Shown here in pieces: positions 1 to 6,899 of a stretch of 9,594 nt of DNA. The notes below the pieces were generated by a model, which saw only the letters and a list, made by a program, of their open reading frames with translations, was not told the DNA's origin and searched no databases. The DNA comes from Sulfurimonas sp. (GTDB taxonomy: Bacteria; Campylobacterota; Campylobacteria; Campylobacterales; Sulfurimonadaceae), in contig JAQIBW010000159.1 of the NCBI GenBank assembly GCA_027858865.1, forward strand, positions 1 through 9,594, written 5' to 3'. The position numbers and the translations under genes are program-made. Position 1 is the stretch's first letter; each line of letters starts with the position of its first letter.

Positions 1-938
1 GTGCAACAGGTATTGGGATTGAGATCTCTTACCTTGATGAGATGCTACGTTTGTTTAAGAAAAACTACCATCTAAATGTTTATTTTTTAAATCAAAATGG
101 GGAAATTGTACTTACTAGACAAGATAAAGGCAGCCCTAAACATATAGATGAGATGCAAGAATTAAAAGCATACAAAGATGAGATTTTATCTAAGAATACC
201 GATATAATCGAGTATAAGAAAAACGGCGAAGAGTACATACTAAAAACAAAATATATACCTGAGTTAGATATATACCTAGTAGTAGAAGCTAAACTAGATG
301 ATTTTGCAAAAGATGCTAAACAAGTTTTTTACATAAACCTTGGACTCTCTTTATCTTTTACTTTGATATTTGCTATTATCATTATGATTATTTTGAGAAA
401 GCATCATAAAAAATTAGAAAGACTAGCAGACTTTGACTCACTAACACAGATGCCAAATAGACGTAACTTTGACAAACAATTTGAGCAGTTTTTAGATTTG
501 CTTAAAAGAGATGAGAGACCTATATGTCTAGTGTTTATAGACATAGATGATTTTAAAAATATTAATGACGAACTTGGACATCAGATGGGTGATGATGTTT
601 TAATACAGGTTGCAAAAATTTTAAATAAGAGCATAAGGAAAACAGACCTCATAGCTAGATGGGGCGGAGAAGAGTTTGTTATCGCATTTATAGATACAAA
701 TATAAACGATGCTCATACTATCACCCAAAAGATAAGAGAAGCTATAGAAAAAGATGAAGGGCTTAAAAAGGTTCTAGGGTACAATCTAACAGCAAGTTTT
801 GGACTTACTTCTTGTACTGAGCACGACAATATTGACACTGCCATATCAAGAGCGGATAAAGCCATGTATGAGGCAAAACAACACGGGAAGAACAGAGTAG
901 TTTTAGCTCGCTCGAAACCTACTGAAGAATCTTCCTAG
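1..938 (+). CDS. Membrane diguanylate cyclase (dCACHE-GGDEF), 5'-truncated by the window edge
   Basis: The reading frame is open from base 3, and the residues before the first internal ATG at 42 (TGIGIEISYLDE) look like the middle of a dCACHE sensor domain. The true start therefore lies outside the window. Visible order: the C-terminal part of an extracytoplasmic CACHE sensor, one transmembrane helix (about bases 330-400, LGLSLSFTLIFAIIIMIIL), then a GGDEF domain opened by DFDSLTQMPNRRNF. The active-site loop is GGEEF (663-677), with the metal-binding FIDIDDFKNIND upstream. An inhibitory I-site RxxD (RKTD) sits five residues before GGEEF, so both catalysis and c-di-GMP product inhibition look intact. 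There is no HAMP domain and no EAL domain. Expected role: makes c-di-GMP at the inner membrane in response to a small periplasmic ligand; the ligand cannot be told. Its last 20 bases overlap the convergent methyltransferase gene. Confidence 0.93.
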   Translation, partial: ATGIGIEISYLDEMLRLFKKNYHLNVYFLNQNGEIVLTRQDKGSPKHIDEMQELKAYKDEILSKNTDIIEYKKNGEEYILKTKYIPELDIYLVVEAKLDDFAKDAKQVFYINLGLSLSFTLIFAIIIMIILRKHHKKLERLADFDSLTQMPNRRNFDKQFEQFLDLLKRDERPICLVFIDIDDFKNINDELGHQMGDDVLIQVAKILNKSIRKTDLIARWGGEEFVIAFIDTNINDAHTITQKIREAIEKDEGLKKVLGYNLTASFGLTSCTEHDNIDTAISRADKAMYEAKQHGKNRVVLARSKPTEESS

Positions 939-1803
939 CCGTTAACAAAAGATAGTCTTTTCCCGTTACAGTAACTCTGTACTTCTTTTGTTGAAGATAT
1001 TTTTTACAAAAGTGTATATCTTTTAAAACCAAACTCATCTCAGAAAATGCATAGTTTGGTGCTTTTGCTCCATAAATCATCTCACCGTCAATCCATCTAC
1101 AGTTTGGAAAACCAAGTATCACAGCTCCACCTTTTTCTAGGTGGTTTTGATAAAGAGACATAAATGTAGAGTTAAAATTTATATTTGTACTTTGCAGAGT
1201 TCCTATTGAGATGATTAGATCGAACTCTCCTAAGCTCAACTCATCTAACGAGTTTATATCGTGGCATCTAAAGTCTACATTTGCGTAGGGGAAATCTTTT
1301 TTTGCATACTCTATGGCAGATGCTGAGTAGTCTATACCTACAAACTCTTTTTCTTTAAACTCATCAACGCTCAACATCTCTTCTATAACTCTAAACTCAT
1401 CACCCCTATTTACACCAAGATTTAAAACTCTTTTTTTGGTCTTTATATTTATGAAGTTTAGCGCTTGTCTGTAGTGATATAAAAAGCTAAATTGAGCTGT
1501 TTTATCAATGCTAAAAAATTCACTATCTACTCCATACTTTTCACTACTTTTATCAGCTTTATGAAAAGAACTTTCCAGATTTAACTTCTGAAATCTAAGT
1601 GTAAGGGTTTCAATGTCGTTTTGAATAGGAGTCAGCATTTTCATAAAAAAAATCTGTGCCAAATCAACAAAGGCTTTGTAACCAATCCGTTCTACATCTC
1701 TCTGTGAAAGTTTCAGTTGTACAATCTCTGAGGCTTGAACTTCATGACTCTCAAACCACCCTAGTATATCTTTTGAACTCTTTTGTTTTAAATCTATATT
1801 CAT
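919..1803 (-). CDS. Class I SAM-dependent methyltransferase, substrate unknown
   Basis: 294 residues. The C-terminal two thirds has a Rossmann methyltransferase pattern: motif I VLNLGVNRGDE (about 126-136, a loosened form of the usual DxGxGxG loop), acidic strand-2 end FVGIDYS (D158) that would bind the SAM ribose, a motif-II-like CHDI (180-183), and the strand-4 segment FDLIISIGTLQS. The first 100 or so residues are helical, charged and carry no motif I recognise; they may bind the substrate. No DPPY/NPPF amino-methyltransferase motif and no membrane segment are visible. The ATG overlaps the upp stop by one base (TAATG), so the gene is probably translated by coupling, since only a weak GGTAGAG precedes it. 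Link to uracil salvage is by position only. The 3' end runs into the convergent diguanylate cyclase gene. Family confident, substrate not assignable. Confidence 0.8.
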   Translation of the reverse strand: MNIDLKQKSSKDILGWFESHEVQASEIVQLKLSQRDVERIGYKAFVDLAQIFFMKMLTPIQNDIETLTLRFQKLNLESSFHKADKSSEKYGVDSEFFSIDKTAQFSFLYHYRQALNFINIKTKKRVLNLGVNRGDEFRVIEEMLSVDEFKEKEFVGIDYSASAIEYAKKDFPYANVDFRCHDINSLDELSLGEFDLIISIGTLQSTNINFNSTFMSLYQNHLEKGGAVILGFPNCRWIDGEMIYGAKAPNYAFSEMSLVLKDIHFCKKYLQQKKYRVTVTGKDYLLLTARKILQ

Positions 1804-2426
1804 TACTCTACCGTGTTGTATGATCTGTCACCTGCATCTCCAAGACCGGGGATTATATACTTGTCATCATTTAGTTTTTCATCTATTTGAGCGATGTAAA
1901 TATCAACTTCCGGATAAGCTGACTTTACTACATCCAGACCTTGAGGAGAGCCTATAATATTTAGTGTTATTATTCTTGATGGTTCTCTTGATTTTATAAG
2001 TTTTAGTGCATCTATCATCGAACCGCCTGTTGCTACCATTGGATCGACTAAAAGTACAGTTTTTCCTTTACAAGAAGGAAGTCTGTCATAGTATAAAACA
2101 CTCTCATGCGTATTCTCATCTCTTTTCATCGCTAAAAATCCGGCAATAGCTTCAGGTAAGAGTTCCATTACGCTATCAAGCATCGGTATACCTGCTCTTA
2201 ACACTGTAACTACCACGATGCTCTCTTCATCTATAGTTTTACACTCCAGTTCTCCAGTCCACGTTGTAATATTTTTTTTCGAAAGAGCAAAGTCATGAAG
2301 CGCTTCATAAACAAGCTGTTTTGTAAGTTCTGCAATGGTATGTCTAAAACGAACGGAATCTCTTCTTTGATCTCTTAGATGTGTCACTAAAGTTTTTGTT
2401 ACAGGGTTTGTAAGTTCATGAATCAT
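1803..2426 (-). CDS. upp: Uracil phosphoribosyltransferase
   Basis: 207 residues, the normal length for Upp. It salvages uracil: uracil + PRPP gives UMP + pyrophosphate, in the cytoplasm. Family marks seen: the type I phosphoribosyltransferase PRPP loop VLLVDPMVATGGS (125-137), the VLRAGIPM segment (76-83), and the C-terminal uracil-binding YIIPGLGDAGDR (190-201). The ATG is preceded by AGAGGTG (2431-2437) about four to five bases upstream, which supports this start. It is the first gene after an 88-bp gap from the slipin gene, where a minus-strand TATAAT suggests its own promoter. A methyltransferase gene follows with a one-base overlap. No PyrR-like or uracil-permease gene is adjacent. Confidence 0.97.
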   Translation of the reverse strand: MIHELTNPVTKTLVTHLRDQRRDSVRFRHTIAELTKQLVYEALHDFALSKKNITTWTGELECKTIDEESIVVVTVLRAGIPMLDSVMELLPEAIAGFLAMKRDENTHESVLYYDRLPSCKGKTVLLVDPMVATGGSMIDALKLIKSREPSRIITLNIIGSPQGLDVVKSAYPEVDIYIAQIDEKLNDDKYIIPGLGDAGDRSYNTVE

Positions 2427-2481
2427 TATGCACCTCTATATTATTTTTTATAAGTAATCATACTATACTTTTTATGTTTCA

Positions 2482-2487
2482 ATTATA
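2482..2487 (-). promoter_or_regulatory. Candidate -10 box for upp
   Basis: The minus strand reads TATAAT here, about 56 bases ahead of the upp ATG, in an AT-rich gap. No convincing -35 (TTGACA-like) lies 16-18 bases upstream. That fits the Campylobacterota sigma-70 style, where a good -10 and T-rich flank often suffice. It is a pattern match only. Confidence 0.3.
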
Positions 2488-2502
2488 AGATGCATGTCCA
2501 AA

Positions 2503-2520
2503 GAGCAGGAGATTCTACTC
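2503..2520 (-). terminator. Weak hairpin at the end of the slipin gene
   Basis: On the minus strand GAGTAG pairs with CTGCTC (one G-U wobble) around a six-base loop, overlapping the slipin stop codon and followed by only TTT. It could slow or partly end transcription before upp, but the short stem and short T-run make it a poor intrinsic terminator. Confidence 0.2.
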
Positions 2521-3276
2521 TTTTGAATTATTTTTTAAAAACTTACCCAGTTCTGTTGGAAACGGAAATATCAACGTATTAGTCTTATCATTTGAGATAT
2601 CACTCATAGTCTGAAGATAACGTAACTGTATTCCCAAGTCATTTTGAGAAAGTTTTTTTGCTGCTTCTAGCAAGTTTTCACTAGCTTCTAATTCACCTTT
2701 AGCATTGATGACTTTTGCCCGACGCTCACGCTCTGCCTCCGCCTGTTTAGCAATAGCACGAACCATACTCTCATCAAGATCGATATGCTTAATCTCAACA
2801 TTTGATATTTTAATTCCCCATGCATCTGTCTGCTTATCAAGTATCTCTTGAATATCAAAGTTAAGCCTTTCTCTCTCAGCCAGCATCTCATCTAGTTCAT
2901 GTCCACCTAGGACTGAACGAAGAGTAGTTTGAGCAAGCTGGCTTGTTGCATTATGGAAATCTTCAACTTGAATAATTGCCTTTTGGGGATCAATCACACG
3001 AAAATAAACTACGGCATTTACATGAACAGATACATTATCGTGTGAAATTACATCCTGAGTCGGAACATCAAGGACAATGGTTCTGAGATCAACTCTCACC
3101 ATCTGTTGAATAAATGGAATTAGTATGATAAGCCCAGGTCCTTTTACCCCTGTAAAACGTCCAAGTGTAAAAACAACACCACGTTCGTACTCTCGCAAGA
3201 TACGAATCGCCATTGCAAGAAAAACAATTACAAAAACTACTATATAAATTCCTAAAGCTGGTGTATTAAAATACAT
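2515..3276 (-). CDS. Slipin (stomatin/SPFH-band 7 family) membrane scaffold
   Basis: 253 residues. One N-terminal hydrophobic helix (about 6-24, IYIVVFVIVFLAMAI) is followed by the conserved slipin stretch REYERGVVFTLGRFTGVKGPGL, then the band 7 domain (about 30-190) with DVPTQDVISHDNVSVHVNAVVYFRV and LRSVLGGHELDEMLAERE. An Ala/Glu/Arg-rich helix (AIAKQAEAERERRAKVINAKGE) follows, of the type that drives oligomerisation. Known role of the family: ring-like or lipid-microdomain scaffolds in the inner membrane, partnered with an NfeD protease. In the archaeal pair PH1510/PH1511 the protease cuts the hydrophobic C-terminus of the stomatin; here the corresponding tail is TNTLIFPFPTEL. The gene starts 3 bp after the nfeD stop. 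Not HflK/HflC or flotillin: the length and the slipin N-terminal signature argue against both. Confidence 0.95.
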   Translation of the reverse strand: MYFNTPALGIYIVVFVIVFLAMAIRILREYERGVVFTLGRFTGVKGPGLIILIPFIQQMVRVDLRTIVLDVPTQDVISHDNVSVHVNAVVYFRVIDPQKAIIQVEDFHNATSQLAQTTLRSVLGGHELDEMLAERERLNFDIQEILDKQTDAWGIKISNVEIKHIDLDESMVRAIAKQAEAERERRAKVINAKGELEASENLLEAAKKLSQNDLGIQLRYLQTMSDISNDKTNTLIFPFPTELGKFLKNNSKE

Positions 3277-3279
3277 TTT

Positions 3280-4575
3280 TTACTCCTTAATTGGTTTAAC
3301 TTCTAGTGTAAGTCCTGATAGCTTTACAACCTCAACTTTCTGACCAACACTTAACTTATCTTTACTTTTTGCATTCCATGTCTCACCATGACAATGGACA
3401 TAGTAAACGTTATCCTCAGCTTCTATTACCTCTGCTATAGCACCCAGCATCTCTTCTGCACCTGAGACTATTTTTGCAGAACGTGAACTTATAAAGAGTC
3501 TTATGACTAAGATAAAAAATGCAATACTTACTATGGTAAATGCCAAAATAAGCGGTATAGAAACATTACTACCCAAAGTGCCCGCATCAAAAAGCAGTAC
3601 AGAACCAAAAGCAAATGCTATTGCTCCTCCAATGCCAAGAACACCAAATCCTAAAATGAAGACCTCTGCAATCATAAAGCTTATACCTAGGAAAATCAAC
3701 ATAAGTCCAGCATAATTAAATGGCAGTATGTTAAGTGAATATAGTGCGATTATTCCAGAGATAGCACCGACAACACCAGGGAATATAGCACCGGGATTCA
3801 TCAACTCAAAAAAGATACCGTAAATGGCAATAATTAAAAATATATAAGCCATATTTGGGTTTGTAACGACAGAGAGAAAACGTGTTTTAAAATTCGATTC
3901 GTAGTCTATTATTGTAGCTTCATACGTGTTGAGTATGACATCTTTGCCCGAAACCTTAACTCGTTTTGCATGGAGTTTACTGAGTAAATCTTTTGTATTG
4001 TAAGCCACTAAATCAATAACACCTGCACTCAGTGCATCTTCAGCTGAGAGGCTTTTTGCTTCTTTAACCGTTTCTAAAGCCCAAGAGGCATTACGGTCAT
4101 TTAACTGTGCAAGACTTTTAATGTAAGCCATTGCATCGTTGATAGCTTTTTTCTCTAAGGTAGAGGTGCCTGTAGTGTTTGAATCTGAGGGCTTTTGCCC
4201 CGGCATTATGCTTACAGGAGTAGCAGCCCCAAGATTTGTTCCCGGAGCCATTGCTGCTATGTGAGATGCATATAGAAGATAAGTTCCTGCACTTGCAGCT
4301 CGTGCACCTTTTGGATAGACATAAGTGGCTACAGCAATAGGAGAGTTTGTAATCTCTTGAATCATCTCTCTCATTGATGTTGAGAGTCCCCCGGGAGTAT
4401 CTAGCTCTATAAGTATCATCTGAACATCATAAGAGATGGCAGATGCCATGCCCTCTTTTAAGTAACTGCTGGTTGCAGGTCCAATGGCACCGTTAATTTT
4501 GAGTTTCATAACTGTAGAAGTGGTGGCAAAAAGTGGTAAAGTGAATAGAAGCAGTAAAAAAAATAATCGTTTCAT
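3280..4575 (-). CDS. NfeD-family membrane-bound serine protease (ClpP-class)
   Basis: 431 residues from the ATG at 4575. An upstream in-frame ATG at 4635 would add 20 residues, but I reject it. The 4575 start gives a clean signal peptide (MKRLFFLLLLFTLPLFATT) and has GAGGGG six bases ahead, whereas the longer form would bury the signal and overlap the promoter -10 region. Order: signal peptide (1-18); ClpP/SppA-like protease domain (about 22-220) with the nucleophile Ser95 in ARAASAGTYLL and the general-base Lys at 142/143 in EKKAINDAMAYIKSLA; four or five transmembrane helices (about 245-370) starting at NPNMAYIFLIIAIYG and including ELMNPGAIFPGVVGAISG; and a C-terminal NfeD OB-fold domain (about 375-431). 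It belongs to the long NfeD class that partners with slipin, encoded just downstream. Likely role: membrane protein quality control, with the protease domain outside the cytoplasm. Confidence 0.94.
   Translation of the reverse strand: MKRLFFLLLLFTLPLFATTSTVMKLKINGAIGPATSSYLKEGMASAISYDVQMILIELDTPGGLSTSMREMIQEITNSPIAVATYVYPKGARAASAGTYLLYASHIAAMAPGTNLGAATPVSIMPGQKPSDSNTTGTSTLEKKAINDAMAYIKSLAQLNDRNASWALETVKEAKSLSAEDALSAGVIDLVAYNTKDLLSKLHAKRVKVSGKDVILNTYEATIIDYESNFKTRFLSVVTNPNMAYIFLIIAIYGIFFELMNPGAIFPGVVGAISGIIALYSLNILPFNYAGLMLIFLGISFMIAEVFILGFGVLGIGGAIAFAFGSVLLFDAGTLGSNVSIPLILAFTIVSIAFFILVIRLFISSRSAKIVSGAEEMLGAIAEVIEAEDNVYYVHCHGETWNAKSKDKLSVGQKVEVVKLSGLTLEVKPIKE
3283..3288 (-). promoter_or_regulatory. 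Slipin Shine-Dalgarno embedded in the end of nfeD
   Basis: The minus strand reads AAGGAG six bases before the slipin ATG. These six bases are also the last two sense codons (Lys-Glu) of nfeD, so ribosomes finishing nfeD clear the site and can restart. It supports the 3276 start and tight translational coupling. Confidence 0.75.
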
Positions 4576-4581
4576 CTTATA

Positions 4582-4587
4582 CCCCTC
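4582..4587 (-). promoter_or_regulatory. Ribosome binding site fixing the nfeD start
   Basis: GAGGGG on the minus strand lies six bases before the ATG at 4575. It selects the signal-peptide start over the upstream in-frame ATG at 4635, which lacks a comparable site. Confidence 0.7.
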
Positions 4588-4624
4588 GTATTTTAGTATT
4601 AGCGAGTCTACATAACTATTAGTA

Positions 4625-4654
4625 ATAATACCCAAGAAATAACAATAAAGTCAA
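4625..4654 (-). promoter_or_regulatory. Sigma-70-type promoter for the nfeD-slipin pair
   Basis: The minus strand reads TTGACT (4649-4654), an 18-base spacer, then TATTAT (4625-4630), predicting a start of transcription near 4618 and a leader of about 40 bases to the nfeD ATG. This is the best two-box promoter in the window. It fills most of the 115-base gap between amrS and nfeD, in which I see no strong terminator. Read-through from amrS therefore remains possible. Confidence 0.55.
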
Positions 4655-4690
4655 GATTAAATATTTTAGTAAATTATTATTTGAGTTATT

Positions 4691-5716
4691 CTACTTCCAT
4701 ACCCCTTCAACAATATATTCACAATGAGGACAAGTTCCCTTTTCATCAAGTTCATTACTCACAAATTGACCTATATTTCCGCTTCTATCAATTACTCTAT
4801 TTTTACAACTTGGGCAGTATGTAGATTCATAGTCTTCGTTGTCAACGTTACCGACATACAAATACTTCAAGCCTTCTTCCTGCCCTATCTTATAAGCACG
4901 AAGAAGTGTAGATTCTGGGGTACGAGGAACATCTAACATCTTATATGTCGGGTGAAATGCTGATAGATGCCAAGGTATAGATGCATCTACACTCGCTATA
5001 AATCTAGCAATTCCTCGAATCTCTTCATCAGAGTCATTTTTACCCGGAATAAGAAGCGTAGTTATCTCTATCCAGATGCCTTTTTCATGAGCGTACTTTA
5101 CAGCTTCAAGAACAGGTTTTAGTCTTGCTCCACATATCTCTTTATAAAACTCATCACTAAAACTTTTGATGTCTATGTTCATTCCATCTATATATGGTGC
5201 AAGTAGGTCTATAGCCTTATGTGTCTCATAACCGCTAGTTACATAGATGTTTTTAAGACCCTTTGCATGAGCGAGTTTTGCTGTGTCATAGGTATATTCA
5301 AAAAATACTATCGGCTCATTGTAAGTGTAAGCAATAGACTCACATTTGTTTTCAATAGTCATCTCAACTATACGCTCAGGAGAAAGTTCATGTCCCACTA
5401 TTTTTTGCTCATGCTCTTTTGGATATTGAGAAATATCATGGTTTTGGCAAAATTTACAAGAGAGATTGCATCCAACCGTTCCTATAGAAAAAGCTCTACT
5501 CTTTGGCAAAAAATGAAACATAGGTTTTTTCTCTACTGGGTCAACATTTACAGCAGCAGCTAGTCCATAAACCAGTAGTTGCAATTCACCGCCCACTACC
5601 TTTCTAACACCACATTTACCATACTCTGCTTCCATAAGTGTACAAGAATGAGCGCATGCAAGACACATAATCTTTGCATTTGATAACTCTTTACTTAACC
5701 ATGCTTTTTCTGACAT
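4691..5716 (-). CDS. amrS: AmmeMemoRadiSam-system radical SAM enzyme
   Basis: 341 residues, the usual size of AmrS. The radical SAM cluster motif is CNLSCKFC (Cys83, Cys87, Cys90), which would hold a [4Fe-4S] cluster that cleaves SAM to a 5'-deoxyadenosyl radical. The family's extra cysteines are present: N-terminal CLACAHSC (18-25) with KCGVRK (Cys35), and C-terminal CPSC (301-304) and CPHC (329-332), probably zinc or auxiliary metal sites. Other marks are YTYNEPIVFFEY, MNIDIKSF and WHLSAFHP, all typical of this PflA-related group. The family is named for co-occurrence with AMMECR1 and Memo homologues; neither is in this window, so they must be elsewhere or absent. The reaction remains poorly defined. 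The start is supported by AAGGAG (5723-5728) six bases upstream. It lies 70 bp after the SPOR-like gene, same strand. Confidence 0.93.
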   Translation of the reverse strand: MSEKAWLSKELSNAKIMCLACAHSCTLMEAEYGKCGVRKVVGGELQLLVYGLAAAVNVDPVEKKPMFHFLPKSRAFSIGTVGCNLSCKFCQNHDISQYPKEHEQKIVGHELSPERIVEMTIENKCESIAYTYNEPIVFFEYTYDTAKLAHAKGLKNIYVTSGYETHKAIDLLAPYIDGMNIDIKSFSDEFYKEICGARLKPVLEAVKYAHEKGIWIEITTLLIPGKNDSDEEIRGIARFIASVDASIPWHLSAFHPTYKMLDVPRTPESTLLRAYKIGQEEGLKYLYVGNVDNEDYESTYCPSCKNRVIDRSGNIGQFVSNELDEKGTCPHCEYIVEGVWK

Positions 5717-5770
5717 ATCACACTCCTTAAAAAGTATGTAGTAGCTCTTATTCTTAGTTCTTTATGGGTA

Positions 5771-5794
5771 AGGGTTTAATAATTCTCTAACCCT
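5771..5794 (-). other. Hairpin over the stop codon of the SPOR-like gene
   Basis: On the minus strand AGGGTT and AACCCT form a perfect six-base stem around a 12-base AT loop that contains part of the stop codon. No T-run follows on the minus strand, so it is not a standard terminator. It may stabilise the 3' end of the upstream message or reduce read-through into amrS. Confidence 0.25.
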
Positions 5795-6377
5795 CCATAT
5801 CCTTTTTTATACGCTTACGTGTTTTAAGAATAATATATCCTACACCTAATAAAACCAACAAAGCTAGAACAATTTCAAGAGTGTAGTCTTTCTTTACTTC
5901 TTCATATATTTGCACAGCTTTAACTTGTTTATCTGTTTGCACTCCAACTGAATCATCATATTTAGCTTTTAGTATTTTCGTTTCTTTTGGTTTTTCAGTT
6001 TTCACTATAGCAGGTGGTGGTATTTCTTGAACTTCTACTTTAGTCACTGCTTGAGTTATTTTCACCTCTTGTTCATTCTCTAAAACATAAGCATCGTCAT
6101 AGTACGTCTCCAGTGCTTTTAGAGTTCTCAGTAGTTGTACATAACTATTAAATGGAGACAAAGATATAGCGTGATATTTACCTATCTTTTTAAGCTCTAC
6201 TTCTATAGAGTTTTTGTTTATGAGTTTTGAGAGTTTATCATCACTGAGTATGTAGTTGTTCAGTTTTACTAAATCATTTAAAGCATAGTTCTCTTGTAGG
6301 AAACTTCCTACTATTATCTGTTTTTCACTTGAAAAAAGCATCGTTGCTAACATCATTATTAAAAGTATCGATTTCAT
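5787..6377 (-). CDS. SPOR-like envelope protein with C-terminal membrane anchor
   Basis: 196 residues, not a named family that I recognise. Seen: a signal peptide (1-17, KSILLIMMLATMLFSS); a region of about 80 residues (19-100) with SPOR-domain style, a first strand QIIVGSFLQENYALNDLVKL and a second strand GKYHAISLSPFNSYVQLLRTLK, ending DAYVLEN; a charged Lys/Glu/Pro linker (about 101-163) with EIPPPAIV; one transmembrane helix (about 167-184, LEIVLALLVLLGVGYIIL); and a short basic tail KTRKRIKKDMEG that should be cytoplasmic. SPOR domains bind denuded peptidoglycan glycan strands, so an envelope or cell-wall role is plausible by inference. Most SPOR proteins have the domain at the C-terminus after an N-terminal helix; this one is reversed. 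AAAGGA (6385-6390) precedes the ATG by seven bases. It follows the second GAF gene by 30 bp and is probably co-transcribed with the pair. Confidence 0.7.
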   Translation of the reverse strand: MKSILLIMMLATMLFSSEKQIIVGSFLQENYALNDLVKLNNYILSDDKLSKLINKNSIEVELKKIGKYHAISLSPFNSYVQLLRTLKALETYYDDAYVLENEQEVKITQAVTKVEVQEIPPPAIVKTEKPKETKILKAKYDDSVGVQTDKQVKAVQIYEEVKKDYTLEIVLALLVLLGVGYIILKTRKRIKKDMEG

Positions 6378-6407
6378 TTACTTGTCCTTTAAAGTTATTT
6401 TACTAAG

Positions 6408-6899
6408 CTAAAGCTTCTCGTTTATTAAATCTAGTTCTAGACTACCACTTACATAGTTCGCAAAAAATGTAAGTGCTTCAAGATCATTATTATCATAATC
6501 ACCTCTTCGTTTGTTAAGTAACTGGATAACACCTATGACTTCTCTTTTAGAATCAAATATAGGAACGGTGATTATATTTTTAGTTATATAACCACTTTTT
6601 TTATCAATGTTTGGTAAAAATCTAGGGTCATCATAAGGCGAGTTTACAACCTGAGGTTTAGCACTTTGGTAAGTGTCTCCAACTATTCCTGCATCTAAAG
6701 ATATAACTATACGCCCTATTCCATCGCTAAGTTTCGTCCATAGAATCTTATCTTGGGCATCTACTATAAATATAGAACATCTATCTGCATGCAAAAGTTC
6801 TTTTGCTTCATCTGAGATGAGTTCAAGAGAGTTTTCAATCTTGCCTAAAGACATAAGCTTCTTTCCAAACTCTGCTATTTGATTGTACTTTTGAATCAA
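6408..6899 (-). CDS. Single-GAF-domain protein (second of a tandem pair)
   Basis: 163 residues, almost entirely one GAF domain (about 15-155) with no output domain. Core marks: RCSIFIVDAQDKILWTK (40-56), a GIVGDTYQ turn, SPYDDPRFLPNIDKKSGY, TKNIITVPIFD and GVIQLLNK. The last continues as NK-x4-Y-x3-D, resembling the NKFDE motif of cyclic-nucleotide-binding GAF domains of phosphodiesterases and adenylyl cyclases, but the final Glu is Leu. Ligand is unknown. The start is TTG at 6899, overlapping the TGA of the upstream GAF gene by four bases (TTGA), with a strong GAGGAG (6908-6913) eight bases before it; no in-frame ATG lies near. It is a close paralogue of that upstream gene (roughly half the core residues match by eye). 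Probably a stand-alone sensor or regulatory subunit. Confidence 0.88.
   Translation of the reverse strand: MIQKYNQIAEFGKKLMSLGKIENSLELISDEAKELLHADRCSIFIVDAQDKILWTKLSDGIGRIVISLDAGIVGDTYQSAKPQVVNSPYDDPRFLPNIDKKSGYITKNIITVPIFDSKREVIGVIQLLNKRRGDYDNNDLEALTFFANYVSGSLELDLINEKL

Noticed and set aside
947..961. AAAAGA-TAG-TCTTTT hairpin after the diguanylate cyclase stop
   Set aside because: The stem is almost all A-T with a three-base loop and lies in methyltransferase coding sequence; it is too weak to call a terminator.
2688..2891. Alternative-frame minus-strand open frame within the slipin gene
   Set aside because: It is a same-strand shadow of the conserved Ala/Glu/Arg-rich helix region and has no family features.
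4576..4635. Upstream in-frame ATG extending nfeD by 20 residues
   Set aside because: It lies in the promoter -10 region, has no ribosome site and would bury the clear signal peptide that starts at 4575 behind GAGGGG.
5219..5563. Plus-strand open frame of 114 codons inside amrS
   Set aside because: It is antisense to a strongly conserved radical SAM gene, has no recognisable domain and no ribosome site; the same applies to shorter antisense frames in nfeD, amrS and the GAF genes.
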